A stretch of DNA of 64,000 bases from Maribacter sp. PR1 (GTDB lineage Bacteria > Bacteroidota > Bacteroidia > Flavobacteriales > Flavobacteriaceae): the NCBI RefSeq assembly GCF_028464145.1, contig NZ_JAQPCG010000010.1, positions 124,001-188,000 on the forward strand. Direction: 5' to 3'. This document shows, one piece after another, positions 57,263 through 64,000 of this stretch; positions within the stretch are counted from its first letter, which is position 1; every line of letters starts with the position of its first letter. The notes beneath the pieces are model-generated. The model did not search any database. It saw only the letters and a program-made list of their open reading frames with translations, and was not told where the DNA came from. Made by a program: the position numbers and the translations under genes.

Positions 57263-57399
57263 GACCAGTTATATTTGACTAGAAAGAACCGAAACAAAAG
57301 GTTTAACGACCTAATATTATTTATCATTTTGGTGATCTTTATCATATTTCGCTATCGTTATAAATACGTAACTTTATGTTGCCTTAATAATTTAACCCA

Positions 57400-57996
57400 A
57401 TGATCTGTAAATCCGAACTTGTTGCATGCTCCGCCTTAAACTTCGCTCAATTTGGGAGTAAACGGTTCACACTCGATGAGTTGGCAAATCAGCTTGGCAT
57501 ATCAAAGAAGACCATCTACAATTATTTTAGGAAAAAAGAAGAATTGGTTCAAGAGAGTACGGTCTATCTACTGCAAAGATATTCAAGGGAGATCCAAGAA
57601 TCGGAGATTGCTTTCTGTAAAGATCCTCTGGAAAAGATAATACTGATATACAAAAAGGGTTTCGAACATTTAAAATTTTTCAGTCCCACGTTCCTTTTCG
57701 GACTAAAGAAATATTACCCTAAGGCCTATGATCTCTATTATAGCTTTCGAAATGATTTGGTAAATAAAACTATTTACGAACTCTTTGTCGATGCACAAAA
57801 ATTGGGCTTTATTCAAAATGAGGTGAACTTGAGATTGGTTTGTGAACTGTACTTTTTGAATTTGAACACTATCGCTTTTGGTAAAACCAGTCTGTTTGAT
57901 AAATATACCCAGCACGAGATTCTACAACATCTCATAATCAACACCATAAAAGGTATTGTAACCGAAGATTACACCAACAGGTTTATCCAAAAATAG
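57400..57996 (+). CDS. TetR/AcrR-family regulator
   Basis: 198 residues. HTH at about 24-52: FTLDELANQLGISKKTIYNYF followed by RKKEELVQ. The C-terminal helical domain is different from that of the first TetR protein of this region. It follows the broken acyltransferase by 137 bp on the same strand. Regulators of this type often sit beside acyltransferase and pump genes in Bacteroidota. Target unknown. Confidence 0.9.
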   Translation: MICKSELVACSALNFAQFGSKRFTLDELANQLGISKKTIYNYFRKKEELVQESTVYLLQRYSREIQESEIAFCKDPLEKIILIYKKGFEHLKFFSPTFLFGLKKYYPKAYDLYYSFRNDLVNKTIYELFVDAQKLGFIQNEVNLRLVCELYFLNLNTIAFGKTSLFDKYTQHEILQHLIINTIKGIVTEDYTNRFIQK

Positions 57997-58324
57997 ACTG
58001 ACAACCGTCATGTATTATAATTGCCCCCATCCTTAGGACAGGGACAGGGACAATTACAAACAAAAACTTGACGAGCTAGCCCATAAACTCGCCTAGCGAT
58101 CAGATAAAGTGCATTGGTCATTTTTGCGCCTCTTCCTTTCCTTACGCACCGCTCTTCAACTAGACTAGGATGGCATTGATAATTTCAGAAATCGGGGCTG
58201 TCGGTGGAAAACCACTTTGGGAAAGAAAAATCTGCGGAACTATCTCCATTTCAATAGTATCTTTATCGTGTACTTTGTGCATGGACTATGGAATTTAAGT
58301 ATGGTAACACTGATCTCAGAAGTC
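57997..58324. other. Intergenic region left of the degenerate IS
   Basis: No confident gene. A 41-codon frame on the minus strand ending near 58166 (MHKVHDKDTIEMEIVPQIFL and so on) looks somewhat protein-like and may be the fragment of another gene or transposase. A short GGGACA triplication at 58037-58053 is the only repeat seen. Confidence 0.35.
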
Positions 58325-58385
58325 TGTAAGGTTCCCTGAAAAACGAAGCGTTGGAAATTAGAGTTCAACGTTTAAATTTGAGGCA

Positions 58386-58650
58386 ATGAAAAAAAGCAGA
58401 TTCACCGAGACACAGATCATCAAGGTCCTAACGGCACAAGAAAAGGGAAAGACCGTTGCCGAGATATGCCGCGAGCACGGTATCAGCCAACCGACCTTTT
58501 ACAACTGGAAGGCAAAATAAGGGGGGCATGGGAGTAGACCAACTCAAGAAGATGAAGGAGATGGAGTCGGAACTTGCCGAGTTCAAGCGCATGTAAGCCG
58601 ATCTTGCCTTTGAGAACAACGCCCTGAAGAACCTTATCGAAAAAAGCTAA
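58386..58650 (+). pseudogene. Broken IS3 orfA
   Basis: Starts MKKSRFTETQIIKVLTAQEK with the HTH of a transposase_8-type OrfA (VAEICREHGISQPTFYNW). It stops at TAA after KAK, where homologues have Tyr. Sequence resumes in another frame (VDQLKKMKEMESELAEFKRM), meets another TAA in place of Tyr, and ends IEKS. Confidence 0.8.
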
Positions 58651-59487
58651 GCCCGCCGAGAAGCGAGAAGCTGTCGGATACCTGGCCAAAGAGGTAGGGT
58701 TGAGTATCAGGCGGCCTGTGGGGCGGTGAGCCTTAGTCTGTCGGTCTATTATTACCGTTTCAAGAGGAAGCCCGAAGACGAAGTGATTATGGATTCTTTG
58801 GAAAAGCTGGCCGAAGGTCACCCGACCTACGGGTTCAGAAAGATGTTCCATATGCTCAGGGCAATGGGCCACGGCTGGAACCACAAAAAAGTCTACAGGG
58901 TCTATGTGTTGATGGGGCTGAACATTCGAAGAAAGCGAAAGAGAAGGTTGCCCGAAAGGGTAAAGAGCCCACATATACACCCCGTGGACTGTAACATCAC
59001 ATGGAGTGCCGATTTCATGCAGGATACCTTGACCAACGGAAAATCGTTCAGGGTCTTCAACGTAATCGACGACCTAAACAGGGAACCCCTGGTGTCCACC
59101 GTCGACACTTCGCTCAGTGCGAGGAGGATAACAAGAGAACTGGACAGGCTCATCGAATGGAGGGGTTCACCGGAGACCATCCGCGTGGACAATGGCCCTG
59201 AGTTCACTTCGGCCATTTTCAATACATGGGCCACAAAGAACGGTGTCGAGATCCGGTATTTCCAACCGGGAAAACCGACCCAGAACACTTTGGTCGAGAG
59301 GTTCAACGGCATCTACCGTAAAGAGGTTTTGGATGCTTATCTGTTCACGGAGCTTGATCTGGTCAGGGACCAGACCCAGAGATGGTTCCGGGAATACAAC
59401 AATGTCCGACCACATGAATCATTGGGCAACAGGCCACCGAAAAAATTTTGGAAAGCCGAGGGAAATCCAGCTTTCCCTAATTGCTAA
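58641..59487 (+). pseudogene. Broken IS3 orfB
   Basis: The beginning (KKAKPAEKREAVGYLAKEVG) is in a different frame from the main part (from SLSLSVYYYRFKRK at about 58729); one base is missing near 58714. The rest is complete with the DDE residues in WSADFMQD, RVDNGPEF and LVERFNGIYRKE. Without the frameshift the transposase would look normal. Confidence 0.82.
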
Positions 59488-59549
59488 TGGACAGCCATTT
59501 CACAAAAGAAAGTATATTTATGGACGCTTTGCTTTAGGGGAACCTTACA

Positions 59550-59844
59550 CTATCTCTCGTCCAAAAAAAGTTTAAATCACTTCATATGCAAAATAACCTA
59601 CTGAAGCAAGGTCGTGTTTATGACTTATATTGAAAAATGGTTATTCCAAAACTTATCAAATTTTCTCAATAAACCTCAAATGTAATATTTCATGTTTTAA
59701 AGTAACGCCAAAGACAACAGGCACTGCCAGTAATTACCTTCTTTAGAAAAGCAGAAACGAAACACAAAACACCATAAATTCGTTACATAATTAGGCATTA
59801 GAAGCAAATGCAAAACCATGTTTTGATAATATGTAGATTGTTGT
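59550..59844. other. Intergenic region
   Basis: AT-rich spacer between the degenerate IS and the end of the epimerase-like gene. No gene, clear terminator or repeat is visible. Confidence 0.5.
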
Positions 59845-60801
59845 TTAAAGGCTTTGGTCTATTTGTATTAAAAAATAATACTTAACGGTTTCGCCCGGTT
59901 TCAATGTGACGAGGTGTGACTTTTTTTCAATATCTTTTGGAGAATCCTCAAAATCATGATGTGAGGCCATAGGCTCAATGCACACAAACGGATATCCTGG
60001 AGGGCTCCAAATATTGACATTCGGAAAATTACCCAGAATCAAACTTATGTATGGTTTTTGGCCAGATTTGGCCAGACCAATTTTAGTGATAACTGAATCT
60101 TTGATGAAAATCCCAGTATTAGGTATCCTGTCATCATCAAATCCAAGAGTTGTCTCATTTTGTAAAAAGGGGGCTACCGAATCTTTCAGAAGACTATTTT
60201 TAATTAGTTCTCTTTGGGCAGAAAGGGATTTATAAAAAAACAACTCATGCTTTTTTCTATCATTTGGTTGACCAAGTGACAGATTAAACCCAGGATGCCC
60301 CCCAAGTGCAAAATACATGCTATGGGTATCGTCATTTCTGATGACGTATTCGTTCAAGATGGTATTATCGGTCAATTTATATCGAACTGAAATTTTGAAC
60401 AAAAAGGGATAGTTTTCATGCAATATTTCTTTGTTGGGAACAAAACTTAATGTAACCTCATCATTTGATTTATGTTTTACTGTCATAAAGCGCTCTTTTA
60501 AAATTCCCATTTTCGGCATATCGTATTTGACGTTCCGAAAATAAAATTCGTTGTCCCTGAATCTGACATTTACTGGAAACATTATGGGAGCCCTGTCCGC
60601 CCAATATTCACCATTGCCCTGCCATAGGTACTCAAACTCACTGATTTTGCCTTTTATGCTTTGAAGTTCAGCCCCTTTTTTGCTTATTGATACCCTAATG
60701 GAATCATTTTCGAGCCAAAGTAACTCAGAACCTTGGCCATGGACTGTAAAGAAAAATGTCAAAAAAATAAATAAAAAAGCCAATACTTTCAGGTGTGGCA
60801 T
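59845..60801 (-). CDS. Secreted aldose 1-epimerase-like protein
   Basis: 318 residues from MPHLKVLAFLFIFLTFFF, a signal peptide with cleavage near VHGQG; a start 45 bp upstream is possible. The galactose mutarotase-like beta-sandwich is supported by GAELQSIKG, LWQGNGEYWADRAPIMFPV, ALGGHPGFNL (His-rich active site strand) and CIEPMASHHD. It should interconvert sugar anomers or bind a sugar in the periplasm. Although a terminator lies between it and the esterase, it probably belongs functionally to the polysaccharide locus. Confidence 0.85.
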   Translation of the reverse strand: MPHLKVLAFLFIFLTFFFTVHGQGSELLWLENDSIRVSISKKGAELQSIKGKISEFEYLWQGNGEYWADRAPIMFPVNVRFRDNEFYFRNVKYDMPKMGILKERFMTVKHKSNDEVTLSFVPNKEILHENYPFLFKISVRYKLTDNTILNEYVIRNDDTHSMYFALGGHPGFNLSLGQPNDRKKHELFFYKSLSAQRELIKNSLLKDSVAPFLQNETTLGFDDDRIPNTGIFIKDSVITKIGLAKSGQKPYISLILGNFPNVNIWSPPGYPFVCIEPMASHHDFEDSPKDIEKKSHLVTLKPGETVKYYFLIQIDQSL

Positions 60802-60910
60802 TTTACAATCCCACTTAAAAGTCTTTTTCGAATCTGTTGGTTTCACGGTGTGAATGTATTAGTTCATAATAAGAAAATCAGCATAAGGACAGGAACTGGA
60901 AGCAAAAGTA

Positions 60911-60933
60911 AAAAAGCGCAGACAAGCTGCGCT
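60911..60933 (-). terminator. Terminator after sulfatase-esterase genes
   Basis: On the minus strand AGCGCAG-CTTGT-CTGCGCT is a perfect 7-bp GC-rich stem followed by TTTTT. It closes the transcript coming from the esterase gene, about 37 bp after its stop. Confidence 0.85.
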
Positions 60934-60969
60934 CCCTTAAAAAAACTAACTCAAAATCAACCTATCATA

Positions 60970-62076
60970 TTACTTTTCACCATGTAGGTAAGCGGACATA
61001 GTCGGAAATACCTCACCGATGAGTTGCTCACTGACCTTGTCACTATGTTTGCCGGTGTACCAGCAGGTGCTATGTGGTATTTTTTCCTCTTTCAACAATG
61101 TAGAGAAATAAACTGAACCTTCGAGCAATCCGGGAGTTTCGTCCTGATAGCCACAACTCAATGCAATTTTTTTGTACTGGGTTAAATTGTTCTTGTAATT
61201 TTTCACTTTTTCTTCCAAATTCCCAAAACCAGCTACCCATTTCTCTAGGACTTCTTCTTTCTTGGAAAAGGTGCCATCGGCATTCATCGTAAACGGGAAT
61301 GCAATCTTTAAGGGTTGTGAAAGATCGGGAGAGAATGCAGATCCAAAGGCAAGAATACCAAATATGCTCGTTATCTTTCGGTCATACGATTTTAATTCTT
61401 GTTGCAAGGTTTCAGAAAAATCCTCATCCCTCACATTTACCATTTTTTCGGATAAATTCTGAACCTGCACCAAGGTCGAATCGTTCTTAAACATACCATT
61501 CAATAAATTATCATTTGCCAAAACGGCAGGACTCATGGCATAGGCCACAGAAAATACCTCGGGATGCCTTAAGCTGATATTGATTGTTCCACCTCCGCCC
61601 ATTGAATGTCCACTTATTCCACGAGATTCCCGTTTCGCCAAAGTTTTGTAATGGCTGTCAACATAAGTAATGACATCTCTTACAATAAAATCTTCCCAAT
61701 TTCCCGAAACAGGTGAATTGGCATACATCGACCCTTCAAACAGATTATGGCCGTTGAGTTCTATTAAGATGAACTCGTGTTCTTTACTATTCTTCATATA
61801 ACTGTCAAAAGCCTCCGTTTTGGGATATTCGCCAGCCTCAACGGTATAACCGTTCAAAAAATAGACAACTGGAAACAATTGATCTGAGTCTAAGTAAGAC
61901 GGTGGTAAATAAACCCCAATCTTTTGCACATCTTTCGTGCCTATTAAATTATCCTTAAGTGATGGAGCCGGAATCTCCACCAGCGAATAGTTGCTTTTTT
62001 GGTCCTGTGCTACTATGCCCCCGCCTAATAGAAGCAATAAAATAACCACACATTGAATTTGACCTCGTTTTTTCAT
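60970..62076 (-). CDS. Secreted esterase (alpha/beta hydrolase, esterase D type)
   Basis: 368 residues from MKKRGQIQCVVILLLLLGGG; this start gives a clean signal peptide (cleavage after GIVAQ). The nucleophile elbow is GISGHSMGGGG, preceded by VYFLNGYTVEAG, and the catalytic His is probably in WYTGKHSDKVSEQ. The family includes acetyl- and feruloyl-esterases that act on plant or algal polysaccharides. It follows the sulfatase by 59 bp in the same direction, so both probably remove substituents from one glycan. Confidence 0.87.
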   Translation of the reverse strand: MKKRGQIQCVVILLLLLGGGIVAQDQKSNYSLVEIPAPSLKDNLIGTKDVQKIGVYLPPSYLDSDQLFPVVYFLNGYTVEAGEYPKTEAFDSYMKNSKEHEFILIELNGHNLFEGSMYANSPVSGNWEDFIVRDVITYVDSHYKTLAKRESRGISGHSMGGGGTINISLRHPEVFSVAYAMSPAVLANDNLLNGMFKNDSTLVQVQNLSEKMVNVRDEDFSETLQQELKSYDRKITSIFGILAFGSAFSPDLSQPLKIAFPFTMNADGTFSKKEEVLEKWVAGFGNLEEKVKNYKNNLTQYKKIALSCGYQDETPGLLEGSVYFSTLLKEEKIPHSTCWYTGKHSDKVSEQLIGEVFPTMSAYLHGEK

Positions 62077-62135
62077 ATATATATTGTATATTGATAAATT
62101 AAAACTAGTTTGAAATTTAATTGATAATTCAAAGG

Positions 62136-63566
62136 TCAACCCCTGTCTTTCAACTGATCTTCCCCTTTGACCAAATTTAAATTATGGATTTTGACCAAGG
62201 CTTTGATTTGCTCAATGACATCAGGGTTACTTTCGGCAACATTATATTTTTCAGATGGGTCCACTTCAAGATTGTATAGGAGTGGGGGGTCATGTTCTTC
62301 ACGCATCGGTGGGCCATAGGCACCTTCCGTTATGAAATGGGCTTTGAAGGCTCCCAGCCTAACCGCATAAAGCTCATCTCCCCTGTAATAAAACACTTCT
62401 TTTCTCTCACTTGGTTTTTTTTCAAAGAGTGTTGGCCCAAGGTCATTTCCATCCATCTGTCGATCTTCGGGCAATGGCACGTTTGCCAATTTGCTGAAAG
62501 TGGTAAACAAATCCATGGTGGTGCCAATTTGGGTGACCAAACCAGGTTGGATTCGGCCTGGTCCCCAAAAAATACATGGCTCACGCATACCCCCTTCCCA
62601 TGTAGATCCTTTTCCTTCCCTCAATAACCCTGCACTTCCACCTTCTTGGTTCATGATGAGCCATGGTCCGTTGTCTGAGGTGAAGACTACAATTGTATTC
62701 TTATCTAGGCCACTATTTTTTAATTCGGCCAATATTTGTCCCACCCCATGGTCAATTTCTTCAACAACATCGCCATAGAGCCCCCTATCGCTGGTGCCCA
62801 GAAAGTCCTTTGATGCGAAAAGGGGCACATGTGGAAGATTATGGGCCAAATAAAGGAAAAAAGGTTTTTCCTTGTTCTTCCTTATGAACTGTACCGCCTC
62901 TTCATTATAACGTTTTGTCAATGTGTTCTGATCAGCTGGGCGCTCCACTATCTCCGTATTGCGCATCAGTGGAACATTGAAAGTATTTATATCTTTCCTC
63001 TCTTCCGATTTCCAAAAATCAATATACCCTTGAGTTGACCTGAATGGAATAATGTTGTCCATGTCATTGCTGTAAGGAATACCAAAATAATAGTCGAACC
63101 CTTGGCTCGTTGGCAAATACTCCTCTTTATGTCCCAAATGCCATTTGCCAATGCAAGCCGTCACATAATCGACTTTTTTTAATTGTTCGGCCAAGGTTAT
63201 CTCACTTTGCGGCAATCCTTTATGGGAATCGGGAAAAAGAACACGGTTCACCTTACTGGTCATTCCATTTCTGATGGGCAATCTCCCGGTCATCAATGCT
63301 GCCCTGCTGGGTGTGCATACGCTCGACCCAACATAGAAGTTCGTCCATTTTTGGCCTTCGACCGCCATTTGGTCCAGGTTTTTGGTGTGTATTGTAGGGT
63401 GCCCATATGAGCTTAAATCACCATACCCAAGGTCATCGGCAAAAATGACAACAAAGTTCGGAGGTACGTCTTCTCTCTGTGTAACTTGGTCGACATTGGC
63501 TTGTTGTCCCGTGCAGGTGCCAACCCATGACAAGAAGGCAAGTGTCAAAAACAGCTTTATGTTCAT
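62136..63566 (-). CDS. Secreted sulfatase (formylglycine-dependent, type I)
   Basis: 476 residues from MNIKLFLTLAFLSWVGTCTG, a signal peptide or lipoprotein signal; a start 24 bp upstream exists. The sulfatase signature is SSVCTPSRAALMTGR with C84 as the residue to be converted to formylglycine. The metal-binding start FADDLGYGDLS and the later TSDNGPW are intact. It is similar in layout to arylsulfatase A-type enzymes. In this locus it should desulfate a marine polysaccharide; the linkage is not readable. Confidence 0.92.
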   Translation of the reverse strand: MNIKLFLTLAFLSWVGTCTGQQANVDQVTQREDVPPNFVVIFADDLGYGDLSSYGHPTIHTKNLDQMAVEGQKWTNFYVGSSVCTPSRAALMTGRLPIRNGMTSKVNRVLFPDSHKGLPQSEITLAEQLKKVDYVTACIGKWHLGHKEEYLPTSQGFDYYFGIPYSNDMDNIIPFRSTQGYIDFWKSEERKDINTFNVPLMRNTEIVERPADQNTLTKRYNEEAVQFIRKNKEKPFFLYLAHNLPHVPLFASKDFLGTSDRGLYGDVVEEIDHGVGQILAELKNSGLDKNTIVVFTSDNGPWLIMNQEGGSAGLLREGKGSTWEGGMREPCIFWGPGRIQPGLVTQIGTTMDLFTTFSKLANVPLPEDRQMDGNDLGPTLFEKKPSERKEVFYYRGDELYAVRLGAFKAHFITEGAYGPPMREEHDPPLLYNLEVDPSEKYNVAESNPDVIEQIKALVKIHNLNLVKGEDQLKDRG

Positions 63567-63635
63567 GAATCTAATCGTATTTACTTTCATCTAAATTTAA
63601 TTTTTAATATTCAAGCAAGGCCTGGTAAATCCACA

Positions 63636-63686
63636 GAAGTCTACCAAGATAGACTTCAGTAAAGCGAAAAGGTTGGAAGAAACCTT
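63636..63686. other. Two hairpins between SusD and the sulfatase gene
   Basis: GAAGTCTA-CCAAGA-TAGACTTC (63636-63657) is a perfect 8-bp stem and AAGGTT-GGAAGA-AACCTT (63669-63686) a perfect 6-bp stem. Neither has a T-run in the direction of transcription. They may reduce read-through or stabilise the upstream transcript. Confidence 0.4.
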
Positions 63687-63774
63687 GAGGTAGGCCGACC
63701 ATTAAATTAATCTGGAATACTTTTCTTTTCATTATATATTATATTCTCGACTCCCAAAAAGAACACTGATGTTT

Positions 63775-63999
63775 TTAATATCCAGGATTTTGTTCCAAAT
63801 TTGAATTGGCATCCAGTTCTCTTTGGGGAATCGGATAGAGCACATGAAAATCCTGGGCATTTTTCCCCCTTGCTTGGGCCCTAGAAATCATGACCCCGTG
63901 TCTTATTTGGTCTTCCCTCGCATTTCCTTCAAAGTAAAATTCCCACTCCCTTTCACTCAATATGGCATCTCTTAAGGAATCTTTGCCAAAACTTCCCAG
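63775..63999 (-). CDS. SusD/RagB-type outer membrane lipoprotein, C-terminal end
   Basis: Only the last 74 residues are in the window; the frame is open at the right edge. SLRDAILSEREWEFYFEG, then REDQIRHGVM and LYPIPQRELDANSNLEQNPGY are the characteristic SusD C-terminus (R-E..EF.EG and PIP..E...NP.L.QNPGY). SusD captures oligosaccharides together with a SusC transporter, expected just beyond the edge. It defines the sulfatase/esterase genes downstream as part of a polysaccharide utilization locus. Confidence 0.93.
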   Translation of the reverse strand: MGSFGKDSLRDAILSEREWEFYFEGNAREDQIRHGVMISRAQARGKNAQDFHVLYPIPQRELDANSNLEQNPGY

Positions 64000-64000
64000 A

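Larger units (their letters stand above)
58325..59549 (+). mobile_element. Degenerate IS3-family insertion sequence
   Basis: 1225 bp. The ends are inverted repeats: TGTAAGGTTCCCTGAAAAAC at 58325 and, on the minus strand from 59549, TGTAAGGTTCCCCTAAAGCA. Both transposase genes carry nonsense or frameshift changes. It is a different element from the one at 43.8 kb. No target duplication is evident. Confidence 0.85.

Noticed and set aside
58037-58053. Short GGGACA tandem repeat
   Set aside because: Three units only, no flanking structure; too short to support a CRISPR or variable repeat call.
58130-58290. 41-codon minus-strand frame as a real gene
   Set aside because: Protein-like but very short, no neighbours in the same operon, and next to an IS end; more likely a fragment.
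1-64000. CRISPR arrays and rRNA genes
   Set aside because: No regularly spaced repeats and no rRNA-like sequence were seen on reading through the window.

Overview
The window looks like a chromosomal segment from a marine, gliding Flavobacteriaceae bacterium (Bacteroidota). Pointers are: the gliding genes gldB and gldC; TAnnTTTG-type promoter boxes without Shine-Dalgarno sequences; a DUF3857/transglutaminase gene trio; a FtsZ with a very long acidic tail; SusD; and an arylsulfatase/esterase locus. The base composition is AT-rich, except in the insertion sequences and part of the right-hand half.

Positions 1-23.3 kb are housekeeping DNA: the end of a DAHP synthase/chorismate mutase fusion, rsgA-dtd, three tandem secreted DUF3857 proteins, a MazG-like pyrophosphohydrolase with aroA, then queA, rlmN and a polyprenyl diphosphate synthase. 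Next come an ECF sigma / anti-sigma-like / envelope protein cassette, dnaG, an orphan LuxR-type response regulator, nadE, gldB-gldC, engB and an alpha/beta hydrolase.

Positions 23.5-39.0 kb are an almost uninterrupted division and cell wall (dcw) operon: mraZ-rsmH-ftsL-ftsI-murE-mraY-murD-ftsW-murG-murC-ftsQ-ftsA-ftsZ. It is preceded by three GTGGT repeats with an exact 10-bp period (probable MraZ operator) and closed by a strong terminator. A yqeY-like gene and a tRNA-Arg(TCG) follow.

The tRNA-Arg marks the border of accessory DNA. A large serine recombinase gene on the minus strand ends inside the tRNA, taking its last 15 codons and its stop from the tRNA antisense strand. Behind it lie mobilization genes (a relaxase, a MobC-like protein and two small proteins), a plausible oriT, two adjacent perfect palindromes and an intact IS3-family element. 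This is best read as an integrative mobilizable element whose far end I could not locate.

Positions 45.7-64 kb run mostly on the minus strand. They hold a decaying ABC transporter locus (a permease separated by an in-frame TAG from a metallopeptidase-like domain that lacks HEXXH, plus a remnant of the ATPase), a complete RND efflux operon (TolC-MFP-RND), a thioesterase divergent from a TetR regulator, a lipid A-type acyltransferase broken at three T-homopolymers, a second TetR regulator, and a degenerate IS3 element. The right end is part of a polysaccharide utilization locus: SusD (partial), sulfatase, esterase and an aldose-epimerase-like protein.

The most unusual points are the recombinase/tRNA overlap, a possible overlapping gene inside the relaxase gene, the paired palindromes, a primase without zinc ligands, a response regulator with Glu at its phospho-acceptor position, and the decay of the transglutaminase and peptidase active sites in paralogues.
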